Below are positions 1 to 11,297 of a DNA stretch of 64,000 nt, one piece after another (the first letter of the stretch is position 1; each line of letters opens with the position of its first letter). Position numbers and translations under genes: made by a program. A model generated the notes under the pieces. The model searched no databases. It was not told where the DNA came from and saw nothing but the letters and a program-made list of their open reading frames with translations. Origin of the DNA: Pararge aegeria (lineage: Eukaryota; Arthropoda; Insecta; Lepidoptera; Nymphalidae); assembly GCF_905163445.1 (NCBI RefSeq), contig NC_053208.1, positions 24,889,986-24,953,985 of the forward strand. The letters are read 5' to 3'.

Positions 1-300
1 TTGGGCAAAATTAAACACATATTATTAACACAATTATTTTTGTACTATAGAGGTTGCTCTATAGTACAAAAATAATTATTTAAATCTGTTATAATTTGTC
101 GGAGTTATGATGTAAAATCGTCAAACACTTTCATCCCCTCTCCCAAAGGAACCGAGCTTAATGTCGGGATAAAAAGTATCCTATATTACTTCTAACACTT
201 CCAAGACTATGTGTACAAAGTTCATGAGGAACGGTTAAGTAGTTTTTGCGTGAAAGCGTAACAAACAAACTTACATTGACATTTATAATATCAGTAGGGA
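1..300 (-). mobile_element. Helitron B, copy cut by window start
   Basis: The 5' end on the minus strand is TCCCTACTGATATTATAAATG (complement of 279-300). The other end lies before the window; complete copies follow at 3723, 7517, 10813, 14903 and 18974. It contains the 21-bp hairpin at 32-77. Confidence 0.75.
32..77. repeat. Perfect 21-bp hairpin inside Helitron B
   Basis: Arm 32-52 is the exact reverse complement of arm 57-77, with a 4-nt loop (GTTG, 53-56). The inner stem is TGTACTATAGAG / CTCTATAGTACA. The same hairpin is unchanged at 3939-3984, 7733-7778, 11029-11074, 15119-15164 and 19190-19235. It sits in the middle of the element, not near its 3' end where the usual Helitron hairpin lies. 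Confidence 0.95.
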
Positions 301-1712
301 TAGGGATATATACAACATGGGGATCTTATAAAATAATTAAAACATGCGTTTCGTGAATACTGCACTTGTCTTAGTCTGAAATTCGGCTTGACGCGGCGCC
401 GGAGTAAAATAAAATGAATTGGCAAAGGAAATGATCATTTCTACATACTTGTATTGAAATGTGTAATTTCTAAAAGTAACTAGATGACGGTTCAAAAAGA
501 AATATAATTATGTTCTCACTTTAAAATATTTTTTAAGTTTTGTTTCTTTTAAGCAATAAAATATCATATGTTTTGACGGTGAAGGAAAACATCGTGAGGC
601 AACCTGCATATGTTGTACCTTCTCGCTGCGAGAGGAGACCCGTGCCCGTACCGCCGGTAATATGAAGCTATGATGATGATAATGTTAATTTAAATAAAAT
701 CGATCTCTTTCACGTATTCATTCAAGTAGATATGTACAATGGTAGATATTGACAGTCAATTTCCACAAGGAATCCGTACAACTGTATTTAAAGTCGGGTC
801 TTTAGCCACCGGCTAACAATATCTTATAGAAGTAATTGTTAACCGATGTTTCCAGGGTGCACCGGCCTGAATGCTGCTCAAAGGCATTCGAGACTCTCGT
901 GGAGGTAACCCGACATGGCACCCCATACCTATTATGCACTAACTTAAGTTACCAGATTTAAGTCGAAAAAATTACTTTTTCTATGCCTAATGTAACACAA
1001 AATCAAAATGCACCGGTATTCATAGGCACATGGTCACAGTAGTTACGTGATATAACCATTTTAAGTAAGTCAAATATTAAGAAGGTGAAGATAAAAATTG
1101 GGTCAAGATGGCCGCTACCACAAAATTGCGGATTACATATTTTTCACAACTCCCTCAATATGGGTATCAAATGAAAGGGCTTGACTAGTAGAATAATGCA
1201 CACTGAAGTAAAAGAAAAGTTAGTTATATCAGGAAGCTATCAATCGTTGCAATTATAGTATATGTACTGCAGAAGGGAGAACACTACATGTAGCTACTGA
1301 CCTCATCTAAAAAAGTTAAACCTAATTTTGTAAACTATTTTCGGAACATTAACTTGACCTGAAATTAACCAACAAAATACTACAGATTAGGCCTGCTCAT
1401 GAATAAAAATAAGCATAATTTTAAATCAACCGCACCAAAATTTAATTCAAAGACGAAAACTGTTTAAAACACAATTATTTATAATATTAATTATCTAGTA
1501 ATATTCCAGCGATTGCTGTTTGAGACCTCGATTGATGAATTTTTTTTAAATAACAAAGCAAGAACAATGAAATGAAAATCAATTCCGTTGTCGTAACCAA
1601 CACAACGTCTCTTCTCATACCTCCAAGCATGTATTGTCTAACTTTAATGAAGATCTCATAAATATTGTCGGAGATAAAGGACATAACTCTTCGATCGAAT
1701 GCATGCGTGCCA

Positions 1713-2043
1713 TCCTACTAATATTATAAATGCGAAAGTTTGTCAAGATGGATGGATGGATGGATGGAAAGTATCAATTAGGGCTATATAATAACAGGCT
1801 ACGACCAATGACTACTATCGTTAATAAGAAATGTTGCGAAAACGGCAAAAAATAGCCTTTTTCATAGATTCCAATGCGTGCGATGCGTGAACGGTAAACG
1901 TTACTCCATACGACGGAAGTATGTAGTAAGTATATCGTAATTATCGGAATTGTTTCTTTAAAGTTCTAAAAAACAGTCCGCGACAACATACGAGAATTTT
2001 TTGAAATTGACTCATCGCGGGCGAAGTTGCGAGGGTCCGCTAG
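1713..2043 (+). mobile_element. Lep1-type non-autonomous Helitron A, unit A
   Basis: 5' end TCCTACTAATATTATAAATG followed by a (GGAT)n run; 3' end CGCGGGCGAAGTTGCGAGGG ... CCGCTAG, with T next (2044). The insertion sits at the left edge of a (TA)n tract. No coding capacity. Confidence 0.8.
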
Positions 2044-2044
2044 T

Positions 2045-2498
2045 ATATATATATATAAACAGCTGTGTGCAAAGGTAAAAACTTATAGACTAAACTTACT
2101 GTATTCAGTTTTGTTTTCAAACTATACCGGGACCCACGCGAATACAATATAAGCTTGTGTTTGTCTCCGTTTAGTCTTAAAACAAAATAACTAGAATACA
2201 ATCGCAGCGCCACGAAACACATATTTTTTGATAAACGTTTTCTTGCAATTTTTCTGGAGTTCTTTTCCTCTTCATGCAGTCTTCTAGTGACGAATTTATG
2301 TTTGCATTTTCGACACACTCATGATGACAATATTGATCAAAAACAATATCATCACCTTGAATGTGAAAGAAATACGAACATTCCCTTGTGGTGTAGTCCC
2401 TGCGTATGCAACATTACAAGTTATATAATAACATTACAATTTATAAATATTAAAATGAATATATTGTTTAAATCAACAGATAGATATTCTTGAATTTA
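2045..2498. repeat. Repeat X copy 1 (unit A)
   Basis: Starts with a (TA)n tract and runs through recognisable blocks (AACAGCTGTGTGCAAAGG; AACAAAATAACTAGAATAC; TCTTCATGCAGTCTTCTAGT) to the Helitron C junction. Further full or partial copies: 2821-3230, 5595-5960, 9773-10310, 13069-13678, 13995-14400, 17140-17749, 18066-18475, 21210-21725, 22585-23050, 25885-26040 and 26465-26960. Minus-strand open frames of 60-97 codons cross it. They change frame between copies and have no recognisable domain, so I do not call a gene. Confidence 0.8.
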
Positions 2499-2703
2499 TC
2501 TTATGTCTTTAAACGAGCAATTCTTGGAATTGGAATCTCGGAATCGGATCCAACGATTTTCATAAAATTAAGTAGACGGGGGCGATAAATCGATCTAGCT
2601 AGGATTCATTTATATCGGAATCTCGGAATCATTTATATTGGACGTACTCGTACTATTTGTTTAACTCGATTCATTCGCTGACGAAGTAGCGCGGGCCCAC
2701 TTG
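2499..2703 (+). mobile_element. Non-autonomous Helitron C, unit A
   Basis: Starts TCTTATGTCTTTAAACGAGC and ends GACGAAGTAGCGCGGGCCCA followed by CTTG, a decayed CTAG. The body has the tract CGATCTAGCTAGGATTCATT. The copy in unit F keeps CTAG. Confidence 0.65.
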
Positions 2704-3722
2704 TGTTCAATAATACATTTACATTATTATGATAACTAGCTAAACCTGCAGCTTCGCCCGCGTGTTCGTAGTTACACTTGCCATGCCAGGACAAAAAGTT
2801 GCTTGGAGCTGGCGACATAGTCTAACAACAAAATAACTAGAATCCAATCGCAGCGGCGCGGAACACACATCTTTGATATACGTTTTCTGGCATTGTTTCT
2901 GGGGTTCTTTTGCTCTTCATGCAGTCTTCCAGTGACGTATTTTTGTTTGTATATCTGACATAATCAAGACAATATTATGAATAAAAAACAATAAGATTAT
3001 CTCGGCTAGGCCAAAAATACAAACATTCCTTTGCGATGTAGTTCCTGCGTAGAAAATACTACAAGATATAATAACATTAAAATTAATAACTACTATTATA
3101 TATTCGTACGGAAAAACAAATACCACGAAGTACAGAAGATAAACATTTGAATTAATGAAAATAGACACGCCCACTTTTGATCCAAGCAAACTGACATAGC
3201 TCACGATAATTAAACACAGAGACTTTAGTTACAAAGCATTGAATTACGAACCCCTCGCAAACTAACAAAAATTAATTAATTATGATAATCAATAGATCAA
3301 ACCAAGAACACTCTACTGCTGTACTAAAGTTAAAGGTAAAATTTGATACCAGTACCAGCTACTACTACGAGTTACTGAGTTCACCTAACCGTATGCGCAA
3401 CTCGGTGATTACGGGCAAACCCTCCCGTTGTGAGGTCTTTAGTTCAGCAGTGGACTGTTAAAGGTTTATGATGTATAAACAATGAATATAGTAATCTGCA
3501 AATTTTAAAAGAACCGACTAGAATAAACGCAATTACTATCATATCAAAATACAAGGACGTACAATATAAGTACCTTAAAGTAAATACAAAAAGAATAACT
3601 TAAACATTGAGCCCAAAAGACATGATCGGAATCGTAGTAGTTTCAGTACGTCCTCCCGGTTTTGACCGTTGAATGTACGCAGCTTTATCTATTTCATAAG
3701 ACCTCGTTTATTTATATACATA

Positions 3723-4204
3723 CTAGCTATTGCCCGCGACTTCGTCTGCGTTTGATTTTATTTTTTGATGTGGCATTCAATTTAGTTGTAGTTCCAAAAA
3801 AAATTAAAGTATTCAGTATCGCTAAGCCTTAAATGAGGGGTTTGCTGCTGTCCGCTGAAGAGTTCTGTCCTCTATCTCCAACCACATTCATCAGATCTAC
3901 ACAAGGATTGGGCAAAATTAAACACATATTATTAACACAATTATTTTTGTACTATAGAGGTTGCTCTATAGTACAAAAATAATTATTTAAATCTGTTATA
4001 ATTTGTCGGAGTTATGATGTAAAATCGTCAAACACTTTCATCCCCTCTCCCAAAGGAACCGAGCTTAATGTCGGGATAAAAAGTATCCTATATTACTTCT
4101 AACACTTCCAAGACTATGTGTACAAAGTTCATGAGGAACGGTTAAGTAGTTTTTGCGTGAAAGCGTAACAAACAAACTTACATTGACATTTATAATATTA
4201 GTAG
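3723..4204 (-). mobile_element. Non-autonomous Helitron B, copy spanning units A/B
   Basis: Read on the minus strand it runs from a CTACTAATATTATAAATG-type 5' end to a 3' end GACGAAGTCGCGGGCAATAG followed by CTAG, inserted before T. It has no coding capacity (about 485 bp). In this copy the last three 5'-end bases are missing, and unit B's foreign block starts right there. Confidence 0.72.
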
Positions 4205-4400
4205 TATTTTAGTTACTTTCTCAGCATTATGTCCTACGGCATATTTTTAAGTGGTAATGCTGCTGTTATTGATTCTAGTTTTGTTTTTCAGAAGAGGGCT
4301 GTTCGAGCAATATATAAAATGGGCCCAAGAGATTTAAGAGATAAATTTAAAGCAGCTTAAATTATGGCGGTGCATAATCAATACATATTTGAAAAATAAT
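4205..4400 (+). pseudogene. LINE reverse-transcriptase C-terminal remnant
   Basis: Translation from the ATG at 4220 gives MSYGIFLSGNAAVIDSSF and then QKRAVRAIYKMGP, the segment just after the RT fingers/palm in CR1/Jockey-group LINEs. A stop follows about 45 codons on, then further family-like residues (HNQYIFEK). It begins exactly where unit B leaves the array consensus. The related LINE copy on the minus strand at 27.2-27.65 kb shows the same motif (MSYGILVSGKTADIE). Confidence 0.7.
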
Positions 4401-4539
4401 TTATGTATATAAAATATAACAAATTGTAAAATGAATGAGGGGATTGCCACAATATTAATATTAGAAGTGAGGGACATACCAGCCTGAGTATTGCACAATG
4501 AGGCTCCAACAACTTACCTATTATCAAATCCATGAAGTT

Positions 4540-4830
4540 CTGTACAGCGAAAATAAGATAATAATTCTTGGACGTGTTTCTGACTATATTATTAAATAAA
4601 GTTTTCTCAACAGGAAAACGATGTAAAAGATACCTCTAACGCAAAAAACCAGCTAGGTTTCCGTAGGTATCTATTAAAGCTTTGGGATATAATAAACACC
4701 CTCTCTAGGGATTTATCGTCATCATATTATCCCATAACTGGCCCACGGCAGGGCGAGCGTCTCCTCTCTCTATGGCCGAAGTTCACGACGCTGGCACAGT
4801 CCGGAATGGTGTATTTCATTGTGTATAAAT
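4540..4830. repeat. SINE-1/LINE mixed block shared with 24.9-25.15 kb
   Basis: Runs parallel to 24895-25145: AAAGTTTTCTCAACAG, CTCTAACGC, CTATTAAAGCTTTGGGATAT, CCCATAACTGGCCCACGGCA, then ATGGCCGAAGTTCACG. The last part is the minus-strand 3' half of SINE-1. This shared order ties the foreign block of unit B to the diverged region on the right. Confidence 0.7.
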
Positions 4831-4929
4831 ATAAAATATACATAATACATATAAATATATAACAAAAATAATATATATGAGTAGATTTAATACATAATTT
4901 AAAAGAAAGAAATATAAAGAATCTACTTC

Positions 4930-5500
4930 AAATTCCATCACTCAAAGAGAGTAAGTAGTCCGTCAGACGACTCTCAAATAGCGGAAGGGAACTGCTTCCA
5001 TGGATTTCATCAGACAGATTGTTCCAGAGCACAATTGCCTTACAGGTGAAAGAATTACCGAAGAACTTCGTTTTACAAATCAGTAAATCCCATCCATTTA
5101 CTGATTTACATCCGGATTACAAAGGGATTTCCAAGACCGGAGCCTTGGTAATCCCAAGGCCGGATCAAAAGTTGGGATGAGAAGAAGAGTCAGAAATAAA
5201 GCGAAAACGATCCCGACGGATAGGCAACCAGTTTAGTCTAGCTCGGTACTACGATATGCGATCAAATTTACGCAGTCCAAACACAAAACGGATGTCTAAA
5301 TTTTGAAAGCGCTCGAGCTTATTAAGAAGTTCTTCGGTAAGGTCAGGATAACATTAGCGAGGGAAATTTTAGTTTAAATAGGAAGGAAACATTTCCAACG
5401 ATTTAAGTACCCAATCGAAGCAAAGATTTTTCGACTCACCTCAGCTACCTGTGGGGACCACGACAGTGTATTGTATAGAAAAGGCCAAGATTTTATACAA
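4930..5500 (-). pseudogene. CR1/Jockey-group LINE ORF2 C-terminus, broken
   Basis: The minus strand reads ELLNKLERFQNLDIRFVFGL, then RKFDRIS, a stop, YRARLNWLPIRRDRFRF and, after a frame change, a WNNLSDEI motif and a short C-terminal tail. These are the post-RT C-terminal motifs of this LINE group. At least one in-frame stop and a frame change make it non-functional. A 12-bp inverted repeat (AAATCAGTAAAT / ATTTACTGATTT) sits inside near 5078-5108. Confidence 0.75.
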
Positions 5501-6292
5501 AAGCCCTCTGAATTAGATTGGTGCTGTTTACTGGACAGAGGGCAAGGTACAGAAATTTACCTTAGCTAACTGCTGCTGCTGGTTATAATAATGACCTGAG
5601 ACTTTAATTTAAAACACACATTTTTTGATATACGTTTTCTTGCATTGTTTCTGGGGTTCTTTTGCTCTTCATGCAGTCTTCTAGTGACGTATTTTTGTTT
5701 GTATATCAGGCGTAACCAAGGCAATATTATGGATAAAAAACAATAAGATTATCTCGGCTAGGCCAAAAATACAAACATTCCTTTGCGATTTAGTTCCTGC
5801 GTAGAAAATACTACAAGATATAATAACATTGAAATTAATAACTATTATTATATATTTGTACGGAAAAACAAATACCACGTAGTACAGAAGATAACATTTG
5901 AATAAACCAAATGAATCCAAGCAAACTGACATAGCTCTCGATAATTAAACACAGACACTTTAGTTACAAAGCATTAAACTACAAACCCCTCGCAAACAAA
6001 CAAAAATTAATTAATTATGATAATTAATAGATCAAAAGCCAAGAACACTCTACTGCTGTACTAAAGTTAAAGGTAAAATTTGATACCAGTACCAGCTACT
6101 ACTACCAGTTACTGCTACCGCTTTCGACACACTCATGATGACAATATTGATCAAAAACAATATCATCACCTTGAATGTGAAAGAAATACGAACATTCCCT
6201 TGTGGTGTAGTCCCTGCGTATGCAACATTACAATTTATAAATATTAAAATGAATATATTGTTTAAATCAACAGATAGATATTCTTGAATTTA

Positions 6293-6497
6293 TCTTATGT
6301 CTTTAAACGAGCAATTCTTGGAATTGGAATCTCGGAATCGGATCCAACGATTTTCATAAAATTAAGTAGACGGGGGCGATAAATCGATCTAGCTAGGATT
6401 CATTTATATCGGAATCTCGGAATCATTTATATTGGACGTACTCGTACTATTTGTTTAACTCGATTCATTCGCTGACGAAGTAGCGCGGGCCCACTGG
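6293..6497 (+). mobile_element. Non-autonomous Helitron C, unit B
   Basis: Same as the unit A copy but ends CTGG, which still fits the Helitron CTRR end rule. Confidence 0.65.
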
Positions 6498-7516
6498 TGT
6501 TCAATAATACATTTACATTATTATGATAACTAGCTAAACCTGCAGCTTCGCCCGCGTGTTCGTAGTTACACTTGCCATGCCAGGACAAAAAGTTGCTTGG
6601 AGCTGGCGACATAGTCTAACAACAAAATAACTAGAATCCAATCGCAGCGGCGCGGAACACACATCTTTGATATACGTTTTCTGGCATTGTTTCTGGGGTT
6701 CTTTTGCTCTTCATGCAGTCTTCCAGTGACGTATTTTTGTTTGTATATCTGACATAATCAAGACAATATTATGAATAAAAAACAATAAGATTATCTCGGC
6801 TAGGCCAAAAATACAAACATTCCTTTGCGATGTAGTTCCTGCGTAGAAAATACTACAAGATATAATAACATTAAAATTAATAACTACTATTATATATTCG
6901 TACGGAAAAACAAATACCACGAAGTACAGAAGATAAACATTTGAATTAATGAAAATAGACACGCCCACTTTTGATCCAAGCAAACTGACATAGCTCACGA
7001 TAATTAAACACAGAGACTTTAGTTACAAAGCATTGAATTACGAACCCCTCGCAAACTAACAAAAATTAATTAATTATGATAATCAATAGATCAAACCAAG
7101 AACACTCTACTGCTGTACTAAAGTTAAAGGTAAAATTTGATACCAGTACCAGCTACTACTACGAGTTACTGAGTTCACCTAACCGTATGCGCAACTCGGT
7201 GAATACGGGCAAACCCTCCCGTTGTGAGGTCTTTAGTTCAGCAGTGGACTGTTAAAGGTTTATGATGTATAAACAATGAATATAGTAATCTGCAAATTTT
7301 AAAAGAACCGACAAGAATGTACGCAATTACTATCATATCAAAATACAAGGACATACAATATAAGTACCTTAAAGTAAATACAAAAAGAATAACTTAAACA
7401 TTGAGCCCAAAAGACATGATCGGAATCGTAGTAGTTTCAGTACGTCCTCCCGGTTTTGACCGTTGAATGTACGCAGCTTTATCTATTTCATAAGACCTCG
7501 TTTATTTATATACATA

Positions 7517-8001
7517 CTAGCTATTGCCCGCGACTTCGTCTGCGTTTGATTTTATTTTTTGATGTGGCATTCAATTTAGTTGTAGTTCCAAAAAAAATTA
7601 AAGTATTCAGTATCGCTAAGCCTTAAATGAGGGGTTTGCTGCTGTCCGCTGAAGAGTTCTGTCCTCTATCTCCAACCAGATTCATCAGATCTACACAAGG
7701 ATTGGGCAAAATTAAACACATATTATTAACACAATTATTTTTGTACTATAGAGGTTGCTCTATAGTACAAAAATAATTATTTAAATCTGTTATAATTTGT
7801 CGGAGTTATGATGTAAAATCGTCAAACACTTTCATCCCCTCTCCCAAAGGAACCGAGCTTAATGTCGGGATAAAAAGTATCCTATATTACTTCTAACACT
7901 TCCAAGACTATGTGTACAAAGTTCATGAGGAACGGTTAAGTAGTTTTTGCGTGAAAGCGTAACAAACAAACTTACATTGACATTTATAATATTAGTAGGG
8001 A
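7517..8001 (-). mobile_element. Non-autonomous Helitron B, copy spanning units B/C
   Basis: Complete 485-bp copy with terminal CTAG at 7517-7520 and the TCCCTACTAATATT 5' end at the right edge, minus strand. Hairpin at 7733-7778. Confidence 0.72.
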
Positions 8002-10997
8002 TAGGGATATATACAACATGGGGATCTTATAAAATAATCAAAACATGCGTTTCGTGAATACTGCACTTTTCTTAGTCTGAAATTCGGCTTGACGCGGCGC
8101 CGAAGTAAAATTAAATAAATGGGCAAAACCATACATTGCAAAGGAAATGATCATTTCTACATAGGTACTTGTATTGAAATGTGTAATTTCTAAAAGTAAC
8201 TAGATGACGGTTCAAAAAGAAATATAATTATGTTCTCACTTTAAAATATTTTTTAAGTTTTGTTTCTTTTAAGCAATAAAATATCATATGTTTTGACGGT
8301 GAAGGAAAACATCGTGAGGCAACCTGCATATGTTGTACCTTCTCGCTGCGAGAGGAGACCCGTGCCCGTACCGCCGGTAATATGAAGCTATGATGATGAT
8401 AATGTTAATTTAAATAAAATCGATCTCTTTCACGTATTCATTCAAGTAGATATGTACAATGGTAGATATTGACAGTCAATTTCCACAAGGAATCCGTACA
8501 ACTGTATTTAAAGTCGGGTCTTTAGCCACCGGCTAACAATATCTTATAGAAGTAATTGTTAACCGATGTTTCCAGGGTGCACCGGCCTGAATGCTGCTCA
8601 AAGGCATTCGAGACTCTCGTGGAGGTAACCCGACATGGCACCCCATACCTATTATGTACTAACTTAAGTTACCAGATTTAAGTCGAAAAAATTACTTTTT
8701 CTATGCCTAATGTAACACAAAATCAAAATGCACCGGTATTCATAGGCACATGGTCACAGTAGTTACGTGATATAACCATTTTAAGTAAGTCAAATATTAA
8801 GAAGGTGAAGATAAAAATTGGGTCAAGATGGCCGCTACCACAAAATTGCGGATTACATATTTTTCACAACTCCCTCAATATGGGTATCAAATGAAAGGGC
8901 TTGACTAGTAGAATAATGCACACTGAAGTAAAATAAAAGTGAGTTATATCAGGAAGCTATCAATCGTTGCAATTATAGTATATGTACTGCAGAAGGGAGA
9001 ACACTACATGTAGCTACTGACCTCATCTAAAAAAGTTAAACCTAATTTTGTAAACTATTTTCGGAACATTAACTTGACCTGAAATTAACCAACAAAATAC
9101 TACAGATTAGGCCTGCTCATGAATAAAAATAAGCATAATTTTAAATCAACCGCACCAAAATTTAATTCAAAGACGAAAAATGTTTAAAACACAATTATTT
9201 ATAATATTAATTATCTAGTAATATTCCAGGGATTGCTGTTTGAGACCTCGATTGATGAATTTTTGTTAAATAATAAAGCAAGAACAATGAAAAGAAAAGA
9301 AATGAAAATCAATTCCGTTGTCGTAACCAACACAACGTCTCTTCTCATACCTCCAAGCATGTATTGTCTAACTTTAATGAAGATCTCATAAATATTGTCG
9401 GAGATAAAGGACATAACTCTTCGATCGAATGCATGCGTGCCATCCTGCTAATATTATACCTAAATGCGAAAGTTTGTCAAGATGGATGTATGGATGGATG
9501 GATGGAAAGTATCATTTAAGGCTATACAATAACAGGCTACGACCAATGACGACTACTATCGTTAATAAGAAATGTTGCGAAAACGGCAAAAAATAGCCTT
9601 TTTCATAGATTCCAATGCGTGCGATGCGTGAACGGTAAACGTTACTCCATACGACGGAAGTATGTAGTAAGTATATCGTAATTATCGGAATTGTTTCTTT
9701 AAAGTTCTAAAAAACAGTCCGCGACAACATACGACCATTTTTTGAAGTTGACTCGTCGCGAGGGTCCCCTAGTATATATATATATAAACAGCTGTGTGCA
9801 AAGGTAAAAACAATGTCTCATAGACTAAACTAACTGTATTCAGTTTTGTTTTCAAACTATACCGGGACCCACGCGAATACAATATAAGCTTGTGTCTGTC
9901 TCCGTTTAGTCTAAAAACAAAATAACTAGAATACAATCGCAGCGCCACGAAACACATATTTTTTGATAAAAGTTTTCTTGCAATTTTTCTGGGGTTCTTT
10001 TCCTCTTCATGCAGTCTTCCAGTGACGTATTTTTGTTTGTATATCTGACATATCCAAGACAATATTATGGATAAAAAACAATAAGATTATCTCGGCTAGG
10101 CCAAAAATACAAACATTCCTTTGCGATGTAGTTCCTGCGTAGAAAATACTACAAGATATAATAACATTAAAATTAATAACTACTATTATATATTCGTACG
10201 GAAAAACAAATACCACGAAGTACAGAAGATAAACATTTGAATTAATGAAAATAGACACGCCCACTTTTGATCCAAGCAAACTGACATAGCTCACGATAAT
10301 TAAACACAGAGACTTTAGTTACAAAGCATTGAATTACGAACCCCTCGCAAACTAACAAAAATTAATTAATTATGATAATCAATAGATCAAACCAAGAACA
10401 CTCTACTGCTGTACTAAAGTTAAAGGTAAAATTTGATACCAGTACCAGCTACTACTACGAGTTACTGAGTTCACCTAACCGTATGCGCAACTCGGTGAAT
10501 ACGGGCAAACCCTCCCGTTGTGAGGTCTTTAGTTCAGCAGTGGACTGTTAAAGGTTTATGATGTATAAACAATGAATATAGTAATCTGCAAATTTTAAAA
10601 GAACCGACAAGAATGTACGCAATTACTATCATATCAAAATACAAGGACATACAATATAAGTACCTTAAAGTAAATACAAAAAGAATAACTTAAACATTGA
10701 GCCCAAAAGACATGATCGGAATCGTAGTAGTTTCAGTACGTCCTCCCGGTTTTGACCGTTGAATGTACGCAGCTTTATCTATTTCATAAGACCTCGTTTA
10801 TTTATATACATACTAGCTATTGCCCGCGACTTCGTCTGCGTTTGATTTTATTTTTTGATGTGGCATTCAATTTAGTTGTAGTTCCAAAAAAAATTAAAGT
10901 ATTCAGTATCGCTAAGCCTTAAATGAGGGGTTTGCTGCTGTCCGCTGAAGAGTTCTGTCCTCTATCTCCAACCAGATTCATCAGATCTACACAAGGA
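7702..10997. repeat. Composite tandem array, unit C (3296 bp, deleted form)
   Basis: This is the shortest unit. It follows the full layout through Helitron A (9443-9772) and repeat X copy 1. Near 10013 (GCAGTCTTCCAGTGACG) it runs straight on into X copy 2, so the X1 tail, Helitron C and the short Helitron end are missing. The breakpoint lies in sequence shared by X1 and X2, which is what an unequal exchange between the two X copies would leave. Its front carries haplotype C markers (ACTTTTCTTAG; a TGGGCAAAACC insertion). Confidence 0.9.
9443..9772 (+). mobile_element. Helitron A, unit C
   Basis: Same element with variant start TCCTGCTAATATTATACC and end GGGTCCCCTAG. The GGGCGAAGT stretch near the 3' end is lost. 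Confidence 0.8.
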
Positions 10998-11297
10998 TTG
11001 GGCAAAATTAAACACATATTATTAACACAATTATTTTTGTACTATAGAGGTTGCTCTATAGTACAAAAATAATTATTTAAATCTGTTATAATTTGTCGGA
11101 GTTATGATGTAAAATCGTCAAACACTTTCATCCCCTCTCCCAAAGGAACCGAGCTTAATGTCGGGATAAAAAGTATCCTATATTACTTCTAACACTTCCA
11201 AGACTATGTGTACAAAGTTCATGAGGAACGGTTAAGTAGTTTTTGCGTGAAAGCGTAACAAACAAACTTACATTGACATTTATAATATTAGTAGGGA
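10813..11297 (-). mobile_element. Non-autonomous Helitron B, copy spanning units C/D
   Basis: Complete 485-bp copy, near-identical to the one at 7517. Hairpin at 11029-11074. Confidence 0.72.

Larger units (their letters stand above)
1..3907. repeat. Composite tandem array, unit A (3907 bp)
   Basis: First complete period of the large array; the phase is set arbitrarily by the window start. Order: Helitron B inner part (1-300); a SINE-1 remnant (about 575-690, ending in a GATGATGAT run); repeat Y (about 790-940); repeat Z (about 1080-1230, with the AAGATGGCCGC core); Helitron A (1713-2043); a (TA)n tract; repeat X copy 1 (2045-2498); Helitron C (2499-2703); a short Helitron end on the minus strand (CTAG at 2736-2739); repeat X copy 2 (2821-3230); a LINE-derived tract (about 3560-3720); and the start of the next Helitron B at 3723. 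Open frames are short (95 residues or fewer), overlap repeat borders and show no domain, so I treat the unit as non-coding. Confidence 0.9.
3908..7701. repeat. Composite tandem array, unit B (3794 bp, middle replaced)
   Basis: It matches unit A from its start to about 4204, which is the 5' edge of Helitron B. It then carries about 1.9 kb of foreign sequence: a LINE RT remnant, a SINE-1-like piece, a minus-strand LINE C-terminus and a diverged X copy. It rejoins the standard unit near 6121 at the X copy 1 tail (TTTCGACACACTC). It lacks Helitron A, repeats Y and Z and the SINE remnant. The diverged X copy (5595-6118) resembles the old copy near 22.8 kb more than the array consensus, so the block probably came from flanking diverged repeats. 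Confidence 0.88.

Noticed and set aside
2040..3204. Minus-strand open frames of 92-97 codons repeated in every array unit, possibly a multicopy gene
   Set aside because: They lie across repeat X, (TA)n and Helitron borders, include Tyr/Ile runs from the microsatellite, shift in length and frame between copies and show no domain or conserved start context. Their conservation follows from the array itself.
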